Part shown: positions 22,400-30,445 of the stretch, one piece after another | Numbering within the stretch: the first letter of the stretch is position 1 | How the letters are laid out: each line of letters begins with the position of its first letter | NCBI RefSeq assembly: GCF_002814095.1 | Contig: NZ_CP021919.1 | Location: 1 to 49,149, forward strand | Direction of reading: 5' to 3' | Length of the DNA: 49,149 nucleotides | DNA from: Sagittula sp. P11 | GTDB lineage: Bacteria; Pseudomonadota; Alphaproteobacteria; Rhodobacterales; Rhodobacteraceae | Made by a program: the position numbers and the translations under genes | Notes under the pieces: generated by a model | Database searches by the model: none | Seen by the model: only the letters and a program-made list of their open reading frames with translations | Told to the model about the DNA's origin: nothing

Positions 22400-23541
22400 G
22401 CCGCGGCCCCCTTCGCCAGCAGTTCGCGGGCGATGATCATCCGCTGGATCTGGTTCGTGCCCTCGTAGATCTGCGTGATCTTGGCGTCGCGATACAGCCG
22501 CTCCACCTCGAACCCGCGGATGTAGCCCGAGCCGCCGAAGACCTGCACCGCATCCGCCGTGCGCGCCACGGCCATGTCCCCGGCAAAGCACTTCGCCATC
22601 GAACAATAGCGCGTGGCATCCGCACCTGTGTCGATCTTGTAGGCGGCGTTCAGCACGAGAAGGCGCGCCGCCTCCACGTCCTTTGCGATGTCCGCCAGAA
22701 GCCACTGGACCCCCTGGAACTCCGCGATGGCCTTCTTGAACTGCTTGCGCTGCGCGGCGTAGTCCACCGCCGCCTCGAGCCCCGCCTGACCGATCCCCAC
22801 GGCCAGCGCGGCAATCCCCACGCGGCCCTTGTCGAGCACGCTCATCATCATGTGAAACCCGCGTCCCTCGACGCCCAGCAGGGCCTCTGCCGGCAGCCGG
22901 ACGTTGTCGAAGTTCAGCGCGCCCACCTGGCTGGCGCGCTGGCCCATCTTGTGTTCCTTCGGCCCGCGCGACACGCCCTCGGCATGCAGGTCGACGATGA
23001 AGATCGACATGCCGCGGTGCCCGGCCTCCGGATCGGTCCGCGCGAGGACAAAGCCCACGTCCGCCACCGGCGCGTTGTGGATCCAGATCTTGCCGCCGTT
23101 CAGCACCCAGCCGTCGCCGTCCTTCACGGCGGTCGATCGGATGCCGGACACGTCGGTCCCCGCCTCGGCTTCGGTGATGCAGTAGGCGCCCCGCTTCTGC
23201 GCCGTCAGAAGCGGCGCCAGCCACCGGGCGCGCTGCGCATCGGTGCCGTGCTGTACCAGCAGCGTAGAAAGCAGCTCCACCAGCCCGCATTGATCGGCGA
23301 CGCTGGCATAGCCGCGCGACAACTCCTCCATCACCAGCGCATAGGTCACCGTGTCGAATCCCGGTCCGCCCATCTCTTCCGGCACGCTGATGCCGAACAG
23401 GCCGAGCTCCGCCATCTGGTCGTAGATCTCGCCGGGAAAGCGTTCCTCGTCGTCCAGCGCCTCCGCCGCGGGGCGAATGACGTCCTGCGCAAATTGCCGG
23501 GTCATGTCGCGCACCTGAACGTGCATCTCTGTCAGAAACAT
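22396..23541 (-). CDS. Acyl-CoA dehydrogenase
   Basis: 381 aa from the ATG at 23541 with a GGGAGG ribosome site; a frame from 23607 would run back through the promoter and operator and is rejected. Clear family marks: 'LGLFGISVPEEMGGPGFD', 'CITEAEAGTDVSGIRSTAV' (FAD/substrate), 'GGKIWIHNAP', 'QFKKAIAEFQGVQ', 'VFGGSGYIRGFEVERLYRDAKITQIYEG', with the catalytic Glu (about residue 360) in YEGTNQ. It introduces the alpha-beta double bond into an acyl-CoA with FAD and passes electrons to ETF. It is the first gene of a four-gene leftward unit (SDR, DUF993, TIM barrel follow) and is driven from a promoter overlapped by a TetR-type operator. Confidence 0.92.
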   Translation of the reverse strand: MFLTEMHVQVRDMTRQFAQDVIRPAAEALDDEERFPGEIYDQMAELGLFGISVPEEMGGPGFDTVTYALVMEELSRGYASVADQCGLVELLSTLLVQHGTDAQRARWLAPLLTAQKRGAYCITEAEAGTDVSGIRSTAVKDGDGWVLNGGKIWIHNAPVADVGFVLARTDPEAGHRGMSIFIVDLHAEGVSRGPKEHKMGQRASQVGALNFDNVRLPAEALLGVEGRGFHMMMSVLDKGRVGIAALAVGIGQAGLEAAVDYAAQRKQFKKAIAEFQGVQWLLADIAKDVEAARLLVLNAAYKIDTGADATRYCSMAKCFAGDMAVARTADAVQVFGGSGYIRGFEVERLYRDAKITQIYEGTNQIQRMIIARELLAKGAAA

Positions 23542-23553
23542 CTCGCCTCCCGC

Positions 23554-23598
23554 AGTAACTAGATGGTTACTTTTAGGCAGGCGCGGCAGTTTGGTCAA
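23554..23598 (-). promoter_or_regulatory. Promoter and operator A of the acyl-CoA dehydrogenase unit
   Basis: On the minus strand TTGACC (23598-23593), a 17-base spacer and TAAAAG (23575-23570) form a promoter. The palindrome AGTAAC-N6-GTTACT (23554-23571) overlaps the -10 and the start point and ends just before the ribosome site. The same motif occurs at four other promoters in this region (23641, 27852, 38402 and 39680 areas), pointing to one repressor, probably the TetR protein at 38520. Confidence 0.7.
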
Positions 23599-23612
23599 GT
23601 CCCTCATGAGGG

Positions 23613-23657
23613 TTGATTTGCCGCCGCCGATCTGCGCTATATAACCATGCAGTTACT
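23613..23657 (+). promoter_or_regulatory. Promoter and operator B of the aldo/keto reductase-MaoC unit
   Basis: TTGATT (23613-23618), an 18-base spacer and CTATAT (23637-23642) form a plus-strand promoter. ATAAC-N6-GTTAC (23641-23656) overlaps the -10 and start point, followed by GGGAGG before the ATG at 23672. It is divergent from operator A, so this intergenic region has two operators. Confidence 0.68.
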
Positions 23658-23671
23658 TATGGGAGGACGGC

Positions 23672-24685
23672 ATGAAACCCGATGAGAAGGTGAAATTCGG
23701 ACGCGTCGATCTGGAGGTGACCCCCTTCGGATTCGGCACTGCCCCGATCGGCAACATCTTTCGCGAGATCGACGAGGACACCTCGGACGCGATGATCCGG
23801 GAGGCGTGGGATCAGGGCGTGCGCTACTTCGACACCGCGCCGATGTACGGCCACGGGCTGGCCGAACTGCGCACCGGCCACGGGCTGCGCTGGAAGGACC
23901 GCGACGATTTCGTGCTGTCCTCGAAGGTCGGGCGCATCCTGAAACCGGCGCGGAAGGCCGACATCGACTACGCGCCATGGACCAACGCCGGGCGCTTCAC
24001 GATGCACTTCGACTACAGCTACGACGGCACCATGCGCAGCTTCGAGGACAGCCTGCAGCGGCTGAACCTCGAACGGATGGACATCTGCTTCATCCACGAC
24101 ATCGACGTCTTCACCCGCGGGACCGAGCAGCCGGAAGTGTTCCGGCAGGCGATGGATGGCGCGTGGAAGGCTCTGTCGGAGCTGCGCGACCAGGGTGTGG
24201 TCAAGGCAATCGGTGTCGGCGTCAACGAGTGGGAAGTCTGCCACGCCGCCCTGCAACAGCGCGACTTCGACTGCTTCCTGCTGGCCGGGCGCTACACCCT
24301 GCTGGAACAGGAATCGCTCAACGAATTCCTGCCGCTCTGCGAGGAACGCGGTGCGGCAGTCGTGGTCGGCGGCGGCTTCAACTCCGGCATCCTCGCCACC
24401 GGGGCGAAGGAGGGCGCAAAGTACAACTACGCCCCCGCCCCGGCAGAGATCATGGATCGCGTCCGCCGGATCGAGGCGGTCTGCGCAGACTACGACGTGC
24501 CCCTGCCCGCCGCCGCGCTGCAGTTCGTCGTGGCGCACCCCGCGGTGCCGACCTTCATGGCGGGCACGCGGACGGTGGAGCAGTTGCAGCAGAACCTCGC
24601 GTGGTTCAGCCACCCGATCCCCGATGCGTTCTGGGCGGACCTGAAAGCCAAGGGACTGCTGCGAGAAGACGCCCCCACACCATGA
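23672..24685 (+). CDS. Aldo/keto reductase (D-threo-aldose 1-dehydrogenase / pyridoxal 4-dehydrogenase group)
   Basis: 337 aa with a GGGAGGA ribosome site. The TIM-barrel AKR pattern is clear: 'VTPFGFGTAPIGNIF', 'YFDTAPMYGHGLAE' (catalytic Asp and Tyr), 'VLSSKVGRIL' (catalytic Lys) and 'ICFIHDID' (His). It continues with 'GVVKAIGVGVNEW' and 'FLLAGRYTLLEQ', which are marks of the L-fucose / D-threo-aldose 1-dehydrogenase branch that oxidises free aldoses at C1 to lactones. The gene is divergent from the acyl-CoA dehydrogenase and overlaps the following MaoC gene by ATGA. It would make a sugar lactone/acid from an imported sugar or sugar-like compound (inference). Confidence 0.85.
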   Translation: MKPDEKVKFGRVDLEVTPFGFGTAPIGNIFREIDEDTSDAMIREAWDQGVRYFDTAPMYGHGLAELRTGHGLRWKDRDDFVLSSKVGRILKPARKADIDYAPWTNAGRFTMHFDYSYDGTMRSFEDSLQRLNLERMDICFIHDIDVFTRGTEQPEVFRQAMDGAWKALSELRDQGVVKAIGVGVNEWEVCHAALQQRDFDCFLLAGRYTLLEQESLNEFLPLCEERGAAVVVGGGFNSGILATGAKEGAKYNYAPAPAEIMDRVRRIEAVCADYDVPLPAAALQFVVAHPAVPTFMAGTRTVEQLQQNLAWFSHPIPDAFWADLKAKGLLREDAPTP

Positions 24686-25137
24686 GCGGCAGGACACTCG
24701 GGCCGGGCCAGTATGGCCTGGCCGACCTCCGGACCGGCGACGTGATCGAAACCGGGCAATGCACGGTGACACCTGCGCTGATCGACGCCTTCGCCGCCAT
24801 GACCGGCGACCGGTTCAAGATCCACATGGACCGCGACGCCGCCCTGCGCCACGGGTTCCGCGACCGGGTGGCACACGGGCTGTTGGTACTGTCTCTGGTC
24901 GATGGGCTGAAAAACCAGGCTCCGGCGCAGTTCGCGGCGCTGGCCTCGCTCGGCTGGGACTGGAGCTTTTCCGCCCCGGTCCTCGCCGGGGACAGCATCG
25001 CCGCGACGATCACCGTCACCGGCCTGCGCGCCACCTCTGACGGAAAGCGCGCGGTCGCCACTCTGGACTTCGACGTGACGAACCAGCGCGGCGAAACCGT
25101 GCAGCGCGGGGTGAACCGGCTGATGATCTACGCCTGA
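24682..25137 (+). CDS. MaoC-family (R)-specific enoyl-CoA hydratase-like protein
   Basis: 151 aa hot-dog fold protein. 'DAFAAMTGDRFKIHMDRDAAL' carries the hydratase 2 motif with the catalytic Asp and His (usually D-x4-H), and 'FRDRVAHGLLVLSLVDGL' is the matching helix. The ATG lies within the AKR stop (ATGA), so both are made together. It probably hydrates or dehydrates an acyl-CoA intermediate of the TetR-controlled pathway. The end meets the Dabb gene end convergently with 21 bases between. Confidence 0.85.
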   Translation: MSGRTLGPGQYGLADLRTGDVIETGQCTVTPALIDAFAAMTGDRFKIHMDRDAALRHGFRDRVAHGLLVLSLVDGLKNQAPAQFAALASLGWDWSFSAPVLAGDSIAATITVTGLRATSDGKRAVATLDFDVTNQRGETVQRGVNRLMIYA

Positions 25138-25138
25138 C

Positions 25139-25156
25139 CGCCCCCGACAAGGGGCG
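25139..25156. terminator. GC-rich stem-loop between convergent genes
   Basis: CGCCCC (25139-25144) pairs with GGGGCG (25151-25156) around a 6-base loop, in the 21-base gap between the MaoC stop and the Dabb stop. No T run on either side, so at best a weak or factor-aided terminator for both directions. Confidence 0.35.
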
Positions 25157-25158
25157 CG

Positions 25159-25470
25159 TCAGAGCTCGATATCGCAAACGAAGACACCCTCCGCGCCACC
25201 CTCGACGCAGGCAACGATATCGGCGCCGATGGCCTGATGCACCTCGTCGACAAGGTAGGCGTCACGCACCTCCGCGTCGCGGAAATCGAACCAGAACATG
25301 TCGAGGAAACCGCGCACCAGCGGCGTCTCGACCGAGACGTTCTGCCGGTGTTGGAAATCCTCGATGCCGTCGATCCGGTCGGCCAGCCCGGCCAGCCGGT
25401 CGTACAGCGCCTGTTTCGTCGCCGCGTCCACGTCCCCGCGGAACCGCAGGTGCACAAGATGTCGGATCAT
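25159..25470 (-). CDS. Dabb-family (stress-responsive A/B barrel) protein
   Basis: 103 aa. 'MIRHLVHLRFRGDVD' at the start and 'YDRLAGLADRIDGIEDFQHRQNVSVE' are typical of the Dabb dimeric alpha/beta barrel. 'DMFWFDFRDAEVRDAYLVDEVHQAIG' carries the family His. Dabb proteins often sit inside catabolic clusters; some are aldolase- or cyclase-like enzymes (olivetolic acid cyclase is a plant member), most have no known activity. It is the last gene of the CoA-transferase unit, 3 bases after the enoyl-CoA hydratase gene. Confidence 0.82.
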   Translation of the reverse strand: MIRHLVHLRFRGDVDAATKQALYDRLAGLADRIDGIEDFQHRQNVSVETPLVRGFLDMFWFDFRDAEVRDAYLVDEVHQAIGADIVACVEGGAEGVFVCDIEL

Positions 25471-25473
25471 CGT

Positions 25474-26259
25474 TTACTCTCCCCTGCCGCCGAAATCCGG
25501 CGGTCGTTTCTCCCTGAAGGCCGCGACGCCCTCCTGCAACTCGTCGCTGGCCGCCGCAATCCGCCCGGCGAGGGCGTCGAGAACACGCTCCCGCTCCTCG
25601 CCCTCGGCGGCATTGACCAGCATCTTGGTCAGCTCGGTCGCCAGCGGCCCGCGTTTCAACAGCGCCTGCGCCAGATCGCGGGCCGCCCCAAGGCTCTCGC
25701 CCTGCGGCACCACCCGGTCGGCCAGACCCGCGCGCAAGGCCTCCTCCGCCGACAACACCTCTCCGAACAGTGCCATGCGGCGGACCACCTGCGCGCCAAA
25801 GCGGCGCACGGCCCGCTGCGTCCCCGACCACCCCGCGATGATCCCCAGCCCGGTTTCCGGCTGGCCGAAGCGCACATGGTCCTCGGCGATTCGGTAGTCG
25901 GCGCAGGCGGCCAGCTCCAGCCCGCCGCCCAGCACCGGGCCGTTCAGCGCGGCGATCACCGGCTGCCGCAGCCGGGCCAGACGGTCGAGGACCGCGTGGC
26001 CGTCGCGCACCCAGTGGCGCCCGAACGCGGCGGGGCCTTCCGCGCTCCACGCGGCAATGTCGCCCCCGGCACAGAAACTGCGCCCGCTGCCCGTCAGGAT
26101 CAGGACGCCAATGTCCTCGCGCCGCTCGACCTGCCGGCAGAGATCGGCAAGCGCCTCCATCATCGCCGCGTCCAGCGCATTGCGCTTGTCCTCGCGCGTC
26201 AGGCGCAGCACGCCGATTCCGCCCCCGGCTTCCAGCGAAAGATGGGGCCAGCCGGTCAT
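25474..26259 (-). CDS. Enoyl-CoA hydratase/isomerase family protein
   Basis: 261 aa from the ATG at 26259 (ATGA overlap with the CoA-transferase stop); a frame from 26304 would lie within that gene. Crotonase fold marks: 'LTREDKRNALDAAMMEAL', the oxyanion segments 'FCAGGDIAAW' and 'NGPVLGGGLELAACADYRIA', and 'FGQPETGLGIIAGWSGTQRAVRR' with an active-site Glu. It probably hydrates the enoyl-CoA made by the acyl-CoA dehydrogenase. It is part of a coupled CoA-transferase-hydratase-Dabb unit. Confidence 0.88.
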   Translation of the reverse strand: MTGWPHLSLEAGGGIGVLRLTREDKRNALDAAMMEALADLCRQVERREDIGVLILTGSGRSFCAGGDIAAWSAEGPAAFGRHWVRDGHAVLDRLARLRQPVIAALNGPVLGGGLELAACADYRIAEDHVRFGQPETGLGIIAGWSGTQRAVRRFGAQVVRRMALFGEVLSAEEALRAGLADRVVPQGESLGAARDLAQALLKRGPLATELTKMLVNAAEGEERERVLDALAGRIAAASDELQEGVAAFREKRPPDFGGRGE

Positions 26260-27836
26260 GCCCGGGCAAGCTCCAGCGCCATCGTCCCCGGCTGGAACAG
26301 ACACGCGTCCATGGTCTTCAGATCGTTGGCAACCCGCAGCTCCGTGGCCGCCTGATCCAGGATGTCCTGCTGCACGTCCAGTCCCGGCGCCACCTCCGTC
26401 ACGACCAGCGCGCCCTCGACCAGCCGGATCACGCAGCGCTCCGTCACGTAGGTCACGTCCTGACCCAGCTCCCGCGCCCGCGCGCCCGAAAAGGACACCT
26501 GGTCGACCGCATCGACGAACTTCGCGACCTTGCCCTCGCTGTCGATCACCAGTTGCCCGTCCTCCACCCGCATCTTCGCCCCGGCGTTGAAGTTGCCGGA
26601 GAACACGATCTTGCGGGCGCGCGCCGTGATGTCGACGAATCCCCCGGCCCCGGCGGTGCGATGCGGCACGCCGCGCAGCCGCGAGACGTTGACCGACCCG
26701 TCCCGCCCGACCTCGAGGAAGGACAGCAGCGAGGCATCGAATCCCCCCGCCTGAAAATAGGTGAACTGGTGCGGCGAGGCGACGAAGGCCTCCGCGTTGG
26801 CGGCGCAGCCGAACTTGAAGTCCAGGAGCGGCACGCCGCCCACCGCGCCCTGCTCGATCATCCAGGTGACCGCACCGTGCAGCCCCTCCTCGACAAGGAT
26901 CCGCGGCACGTTGGCCGAGATGCCGAAGCCGATGTTCACCGCCCAGCCTTCGCGCAACTCCTGCGCCACGCGGCGGGCGATGACCTTGCCCACGTTGAAA
27001 TCCGCCGGGCGGAACGTGTGCAGCGGGCGGATCAGCTCGCCGGAGATGGCGGGGTCGTAGTCGGTCGCGGTGGTCTGCAACTGCCCGGGCGCCTCGACGA
27101 CCACGTCCACCAGGATGCCCGGCACGCGCACGTCATGCGGCCGGATGGAGCCGTTCTGCGCCACCCGCTTGACCTGCGCGATGACCAGCCCGCCGGAGTT
27201 GCGCGCGGCCAGCGCCAGCTCCATCGCGCCGAGGTAGGCGCCCTCCTGTTCGAAGCTCAGGTTGCCGCGCTCGTCCGCCGTGGTGGCGCGGATGATTGCC
27301 ACATCCGGCCGGATCGCCGGGAAATAAAGCCAGTCCTCGCCCTCGAACTCCCGGTGGAAGACCAGCGGTTCGGCCCGCGCGGCGTCGTTCATCGCGCAGC
27401 CTTCCAGATCGGGATCGACGAAGGTCTGCAGCCCCACCTTGGTCAGCACGCCGGGCCGCTTGGCCGCCCCCTCGCGCAGCATGTCGAAGACGATGCCCGA
27501 GGGCACGTTGTAGGCCTTCACCTGCCCGGCGGTAATCATCTGCCAGATCTTCGGCGGCTCCGCCTTCGTCGGGCCCGAGGGGTAGGACCCGCCGATGATC
27601 TTCGTCAGCATCCCCGGCTTGGCGATGTGATCCACACCCGGCGTGCCGAACATGTCCCCGGCCGCGATCGGATGAACCGAGGTCAGGTTGCGCGGCGATC
27701 CCGTCGCGTCGAACCGCGCGCCAAGCGCGGCCAGCACGGCGTCGGGACAGCACAGCCCGCTCGACGCGTTCACGGCGACGATCGCACCATCCCCGATCCG
27801 GCGGACGGCCTCCTCTGCGGTCGCGGTCTTGGACAT
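26256..27836 (-). CDS. Acyl-CoA:acetate / 3-oxoacid CoA-transferase, single-chain (YdiF/PCT type)
   Basis: 526 aa from the ATG at 27836; the frame upstream to 27941 crosses the promoter and is rejected. It is a fused alpha-beta family I CoA-transferase. The first half has 'RIGDGAIVAVNASSG' and 'IIGGSYPSGPTKAEPP', the second half has 'NIGFGISANVPRILVEEG' and the catalytic Glu in 'MIEQGAVGGVPLLDFKFG'. Such enzymes activate a short-chain, often hydroxylated, acid by moving CoA from acetyl-CoA. Here it would be the entry step into the CoA-dependent part of the pathway. It is divergent from an aldo/keto reductase with operator C between. Confidence 0.9.
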   Translation of the reverse strand: MSKTATAEEAVRRIGDGAIVAVNASSGLCCPDAVLAALGARFDATGSPRNLTSVHPIAAGDMFGTPGVDHIAKPGMLTKIIGGSYPSGPTKAEPPKIWQMITAGQVKAYNVPSGIVFDMLREGAAKRPGVLTKVGLQTFVDPDLEGCAMNDAARAEPLVFHREFEGEDWLYFPAIRPDVAIIRATTADERGNLSFEQEGAYLGAMELALAARNSGGLVIAQVKRVAQNGSIRPHDVRVPGILVDVVVEAPGQLQTTATDYDPAISGELIRPLHTFRPADFNVGKVIARRVAQELREGWAVNIGFGISANVPRILVEEGLHGAVTWMIEQGAVGGVPLLDFKFGCAANAEAFVASPHQFTYFQAGGFDASLLSFLEVGRDGSVNVSRLRGVPHRTAGAGGFVDITARARKIVFSGNFNAGAKMRVEDGQLVIDSEGKVAKFVDAVDQVSFSGARARELGQDVTYVTERCVIRLVEGALVVTEVAPGLDVQQDILDQAATELRVANDLKTMDACLFQPGTMALELARA

Positions 27837-27842
27837 ATCCGG

Positions 27843-27901
27843 TTGCCTCTTAGTAACTAACTGGTTATTTGCAATATGCCGCCAAGTCGTGCCACGATCA
27901 A
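27843..27901. promoter_or_regulatory. Divergent promoters with operator C (CoA-transferase / aldo-keto reductase)
   Basis: Minus strand: TTGATC (27901-27896), 17-base spacer, CATATT (27878-27873), driving the CoA-transferase. Plus strand: TTGCCT (27843-27848), 17-base spacer, TATTTG (27866-27871), driving the AKR. The operator AGTAAC-N6-GTTATT (27852-27869) lies at the minus start point and within the plus spacer, so one bound repressor could block both. Confidence 0.62.
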
Positions 27902-27959
27902 GCCCGATATTGCCGCCCGTCACGCGGATCACGCGGCCCATTCACAGGGAGAGCCAACC

Positions 27960-28778
27960 GTGACCATCTATTTCGAAAAGACCTATCAACGCTCGTTCGG
28001 CACGTTTCCCCTGACGGGGCAGGAACTGCACGATGCCGTTCTCGCCGCCGCCGAGGTGGGCTATCGCGCCTTCGACACCGCGCAAATGTACGGCAACGAG
28101 GCCGACACCGGCGCGGCGCTCAGGGCCACCGGCCTCAGCCGAGATGAGCTGTGCATCACCACCAAGGTCGACATCGCCAACTTCAGCGAGGAGGCGTTCC
28201 TGCCCTCGGTCGAGGAAAGCCTGAAGAAGCTGATGATCGACCAGGCGGATGTGCTGCTCCTGCACTGGCCGACTCCGGGCGGCGACATCCGCCTGTCGCT
28301 GGAGCTGCTGCAGCAGGCGCACGACCGGGGGCTGGCCCGGCACATCGGGGTGTCGAACTACACCGCCCAGATGATGCACGACGCCCGCGCCATCGTGGAC
28401 GCGCCGCTGGTCACCAACCAGGTCGAATTCCACCCGCTGCTCAATCAGGACAAGCTGCTGACCGCCGCGACCGAGACCGGCATCCCGCTTGCCTCCTATT
28501 GCTCCGTGGCGCGCGGCGAGGTGTTCAAGCACGCGATCTTCGGCGAGATCGGCGAAACCTACGGCAAGAGCGCCGCGCAAGTCGTGCTGCGCTGGATCCT
28601 GCAGAAGGGCGTCAGCATCAACACCATGTCCACGAATCCCGCCAACATCGCCGCGAACTTCGACGTGATGGACTTCACCCTCTCGTCCATCGACATGGCG
28701 CGGATCGAGGACATGACCCGCACCGGCTACCGGATCGTCGGCAAGGACCTCGTGCCCTACGCACCGGATTTCGACTGA
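27960..28778 (+). CDS. Aldo/keto reductase (2,5-diketo-D-gluconate reductase group)
   Basis: 272 aa from a GTG codon at 27960 with GGGAGAG in front; the frame upstream to 27876 has no ribosome site and lies in the promoter. AKR tetrad: Asp and Tyr in 'RAFDTAQMYGNE', Lys in 'LCITTKVDI', His in 'VLLLHWPTPG'. 'HIGVSNYTAQMM' and 'VTNQVEFHPLLNQDKLL' place it with 2,5-diketo-gluconate reductase-like AKRs, acting on keto sugars or other carbonyls with NADPH. It stands alone between divergent operator C and a terminator, and would be co-expressed with the CoA-transferase unit. Confidence 0.86.
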   Translation: MTIYFEKTYQRSFGTFPLTGQELHDAVLAAAEVGYRAFDTAQMYGNEADTGAALRATGLSRDELCITTKVDIANFSEEAFLPSVEESLKKLMIDQADVLLLHWPTPGGDIRLSLELLQQAHDRGLARHIGVSNYTAQMMHDARAIVDAPLVTNQVEFHPLLNQDKLLTAATETGIPLASYCSVARGEVFKHAIFGEIGETYGKSAAQVVLRWILQKGVSINTMSTNPANIAANFDVMDFTLSSIDMARIEDMTRTGYRIVGKDLVPYAPDFD

Positions 28779-28790
28779 GGCGCGGCTGAA

Positions 28791-28820
28791 CGGAAAAGGG
28801 GGCGGCGCTCAGGCCGCCCC
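28791..28820 (-). terminator. Rho-independent terminator of the leftward transporter-dehydrogenase unit
   Basis: GGGGCGGC (28799-28806) pairs with GCCGCCCC (28813-28820) around a 6-base loop. On the minus strand it is followed by CTTTTCC (complement of the A run at 28794-28797). It lies 20 bases past the GMC oxidoreductase stop and between convergent genes. Confidence 0.72.
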
Positions 28821-28840
28821 AGGCCTGACAGGGAGGTGCG

Positions 28841-30445
28841 TCAGCGGTTTCCCCGCACCAGGTCGGCGGCCTTCTCGCCGATCATGATGGTGGGGGCATT
28901 GGTGTTGGACCCGATCAGGCTCGGCATGGCCGAACTGTCGCAGATCCGCAGGCCGTCCACGCCGCGCACCCTGAGCTGCGGATCGACAACCGCCATGGGA
29001 TCGCTCTCCGGCCCCATCTTGCAGGTGCAGGTCGGGTGGTAGGACGTGCGCCCGAACTGTCGGGCATAGGCTTCGTAATCGGCCTGCGTCCTGACACTGT
29101 CGTCGGGAAAGCAGATCCTGCGGAAATGTTTCTGCAGCGCCGCCTGTTCAAAGATCTCGCGGCTGATCTTCACCCCCTCGACCGAGGTCTTCAGATCCTC
29201 CGGGTCGCCCAGGAAATTCGGATCGACCACGGGCAGCGCCGCAGGGTCGGAGGACCGCAGCCGCACCGTCCCGCGCGACCTGGGGCGCACCGCGTAGCTG
29301 TTCAGCGTGACGCCCGACGACCCCTTCGGCACCGAAGGCACCCCCGCCTCCGCCCCCGCGCCCGCAAGGAAATGAAACTGCAGGTCGGGGATCGGCAGGG
29401 AGCGGTCGGCATACCAGAAGGCCCCGCCCTCCACCACGTTCGAGGTGACCGGCCCGGACCCGAACAGCAGGTATTGCGCCCCAGCCCAGGCCATCCAGTG
29501 CGGCTTGTTGTACTTGTCGAGGCTCTGGTGCCCGTTCAGCTCCGCCACGATGTCGATGCCGAAATGGTCGGTCAGGTTCTCGCCCACGCCGGGCAGGTCG
29601 GCCACCACGTCGATGCCATGCTCCCGCAGGTGCGCCGCCGGTCCCATCCCCGACAGCATCATCAGCCGCGGCGATCCGATGGCCCCGGCAGTCAGCAGCA
29701 CCTCCGATGCGGCGCGCGCCGTCGTCCGCGTCCCCTTCTGCGCATAGTCGACGCCAACCGCGCGGCCCCGCACCACCACGATCCGGTGCACCAGGCACCC
29801 GGTCCGGACGGTCAGGTTGGGCCGCTTCATCGCCGGGCGCAGGTACCCCACCGCCGCCGAACAGCGCCGGCCGTTCTTCGTGGTGGTCTGGTAGATGCCC
29901 GAACCTTCCTGCACCGCGCCGTTGAAATCCGGGTTGTAGGGAATGCCGCGCTGCTGGCAGGCCTGCAGGAAGGCGCGGGTCATCGGCTGCGGCTCCTTCA
30001 GGTTCGACACGCCCAGCTCGCCCTCCGTCCCGTGCCACTCCCCGGCCAGGAAGGTGTTGCCCTCGGAGCGCAGGAAGTAGCGTTTCACCTCGGCAAAGGA
30101 CCAGCCTTCGCAGCCTTCGTCGTTGGCCCAGCGGTCGTAGTCCGCGGGATGGCCGCGGGTGAACACCTCGGCGTTGATCGACGACCCGCCGCCGATCACG
30201 CGCGCCTGCGCATAGGGAATCTCGCGGTTGTTGGCGTGCTTCTGCGGCGCCGTCACCATCCCCCAGGTGAGCGGCCCGGTGGTCATCTTGGCAAAGCCCA
30301 CCGGCATGTGGATCAGCGGATGGGTGTCCTTGCCCCCGGCCTCCAGCAGCAGGACGCGGGCGGAGGCGTCTTCGGTCAGCCGGTTGGCCAGCACGCAGCC
30401 TGACGACCCGCCGCCCACGATGATGTAGTCATACTCCTCCGACAT
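28841..30445 (-). CDS. GMC-family FAD oxidoreductase (choline/alcohol dehydrogenase-like)
   Basis: 534 aa. FAD-binding 'IIVGGGSSGCVLANRLTED' at the N-terminus, GMC signature 1 around 'VIGGGSSINAEVFTRG', signature 2 'GAIGSPRLMMLSGMGP', and the catalytic region 'SYHPTCTCKMG' (active His) with 'SNTNAPTIMIGEKAADL' at the end. GMC enzymes oxidise alcohols (choline, PEG, sugars) to aldehydes or ketones. The start overlaps the aldehyde dehydrogenase end by 17 bases, so alcohol and aldehyde oxidation are coupled. The BetA-like pairing does not prove choline as substrate, since the transporter is of sugar type. Confidence 0.9.
   Translation of the reverse strand: MSEEYDYIIVGGGSSGCVLANRLTEDASARVLLLEAGGKDTHPLIHMPVGFAKMTTGPLTWGMVTAPQKHANNREIPYAQARVIGGGSSINAEVFTRGHPADYDRWANDEGCEGWSFAEVKRYFLRSEGNTFLAGEWHGTEGELGVSNLKEPQPMTRAFLQACQQRGIPYNPDFNGAVQEGSGIYQTTTKNGRRCSAAVGYLRPAMKRPNLTVRTGCLVHRIVVVRGRAVGVDYAQKGTRTTARAASEVLLTAGAIGSPRLMMLSGMGPAAHLREHGIDVVADLPGVGENLTDHFGIDIVAELNGHQSLDKYNKPHWMAWAGAQYLLFGSGPVTSNVVEGGAFWYADRSLPIPDLQFHFLAGAGAEAGVPSVPKGSSGVTLNSYAVRPRSRGTVRLRSSDPAALPVVDPNFLGDPEDLKTSVEGVKISREIFEQAALQKHFRRICFPDDSVRTQADYEAYARQFGRTSYHPTCTCKMGPESDPMAVVDPQLRVRGVDGLRICDSSAMPSLIGSNTNAPTIMIGEKAADLVRGNR

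Noticed and set aside
20615-22468. Long plus-strand open frame of 617 codons
   Set aside because: It is antisense to the DUF993 and SDR genes, has biased His/Arg/Gly composition and no recognisable motif.
21629-23290. Minus-strand frame of 553 codons continuing upstream of the SDR
   Set aside because: The first 297 codons are an out-of-frame reading of the acyl-CoA dehydrogenase gene; the SDR starts at 22399.
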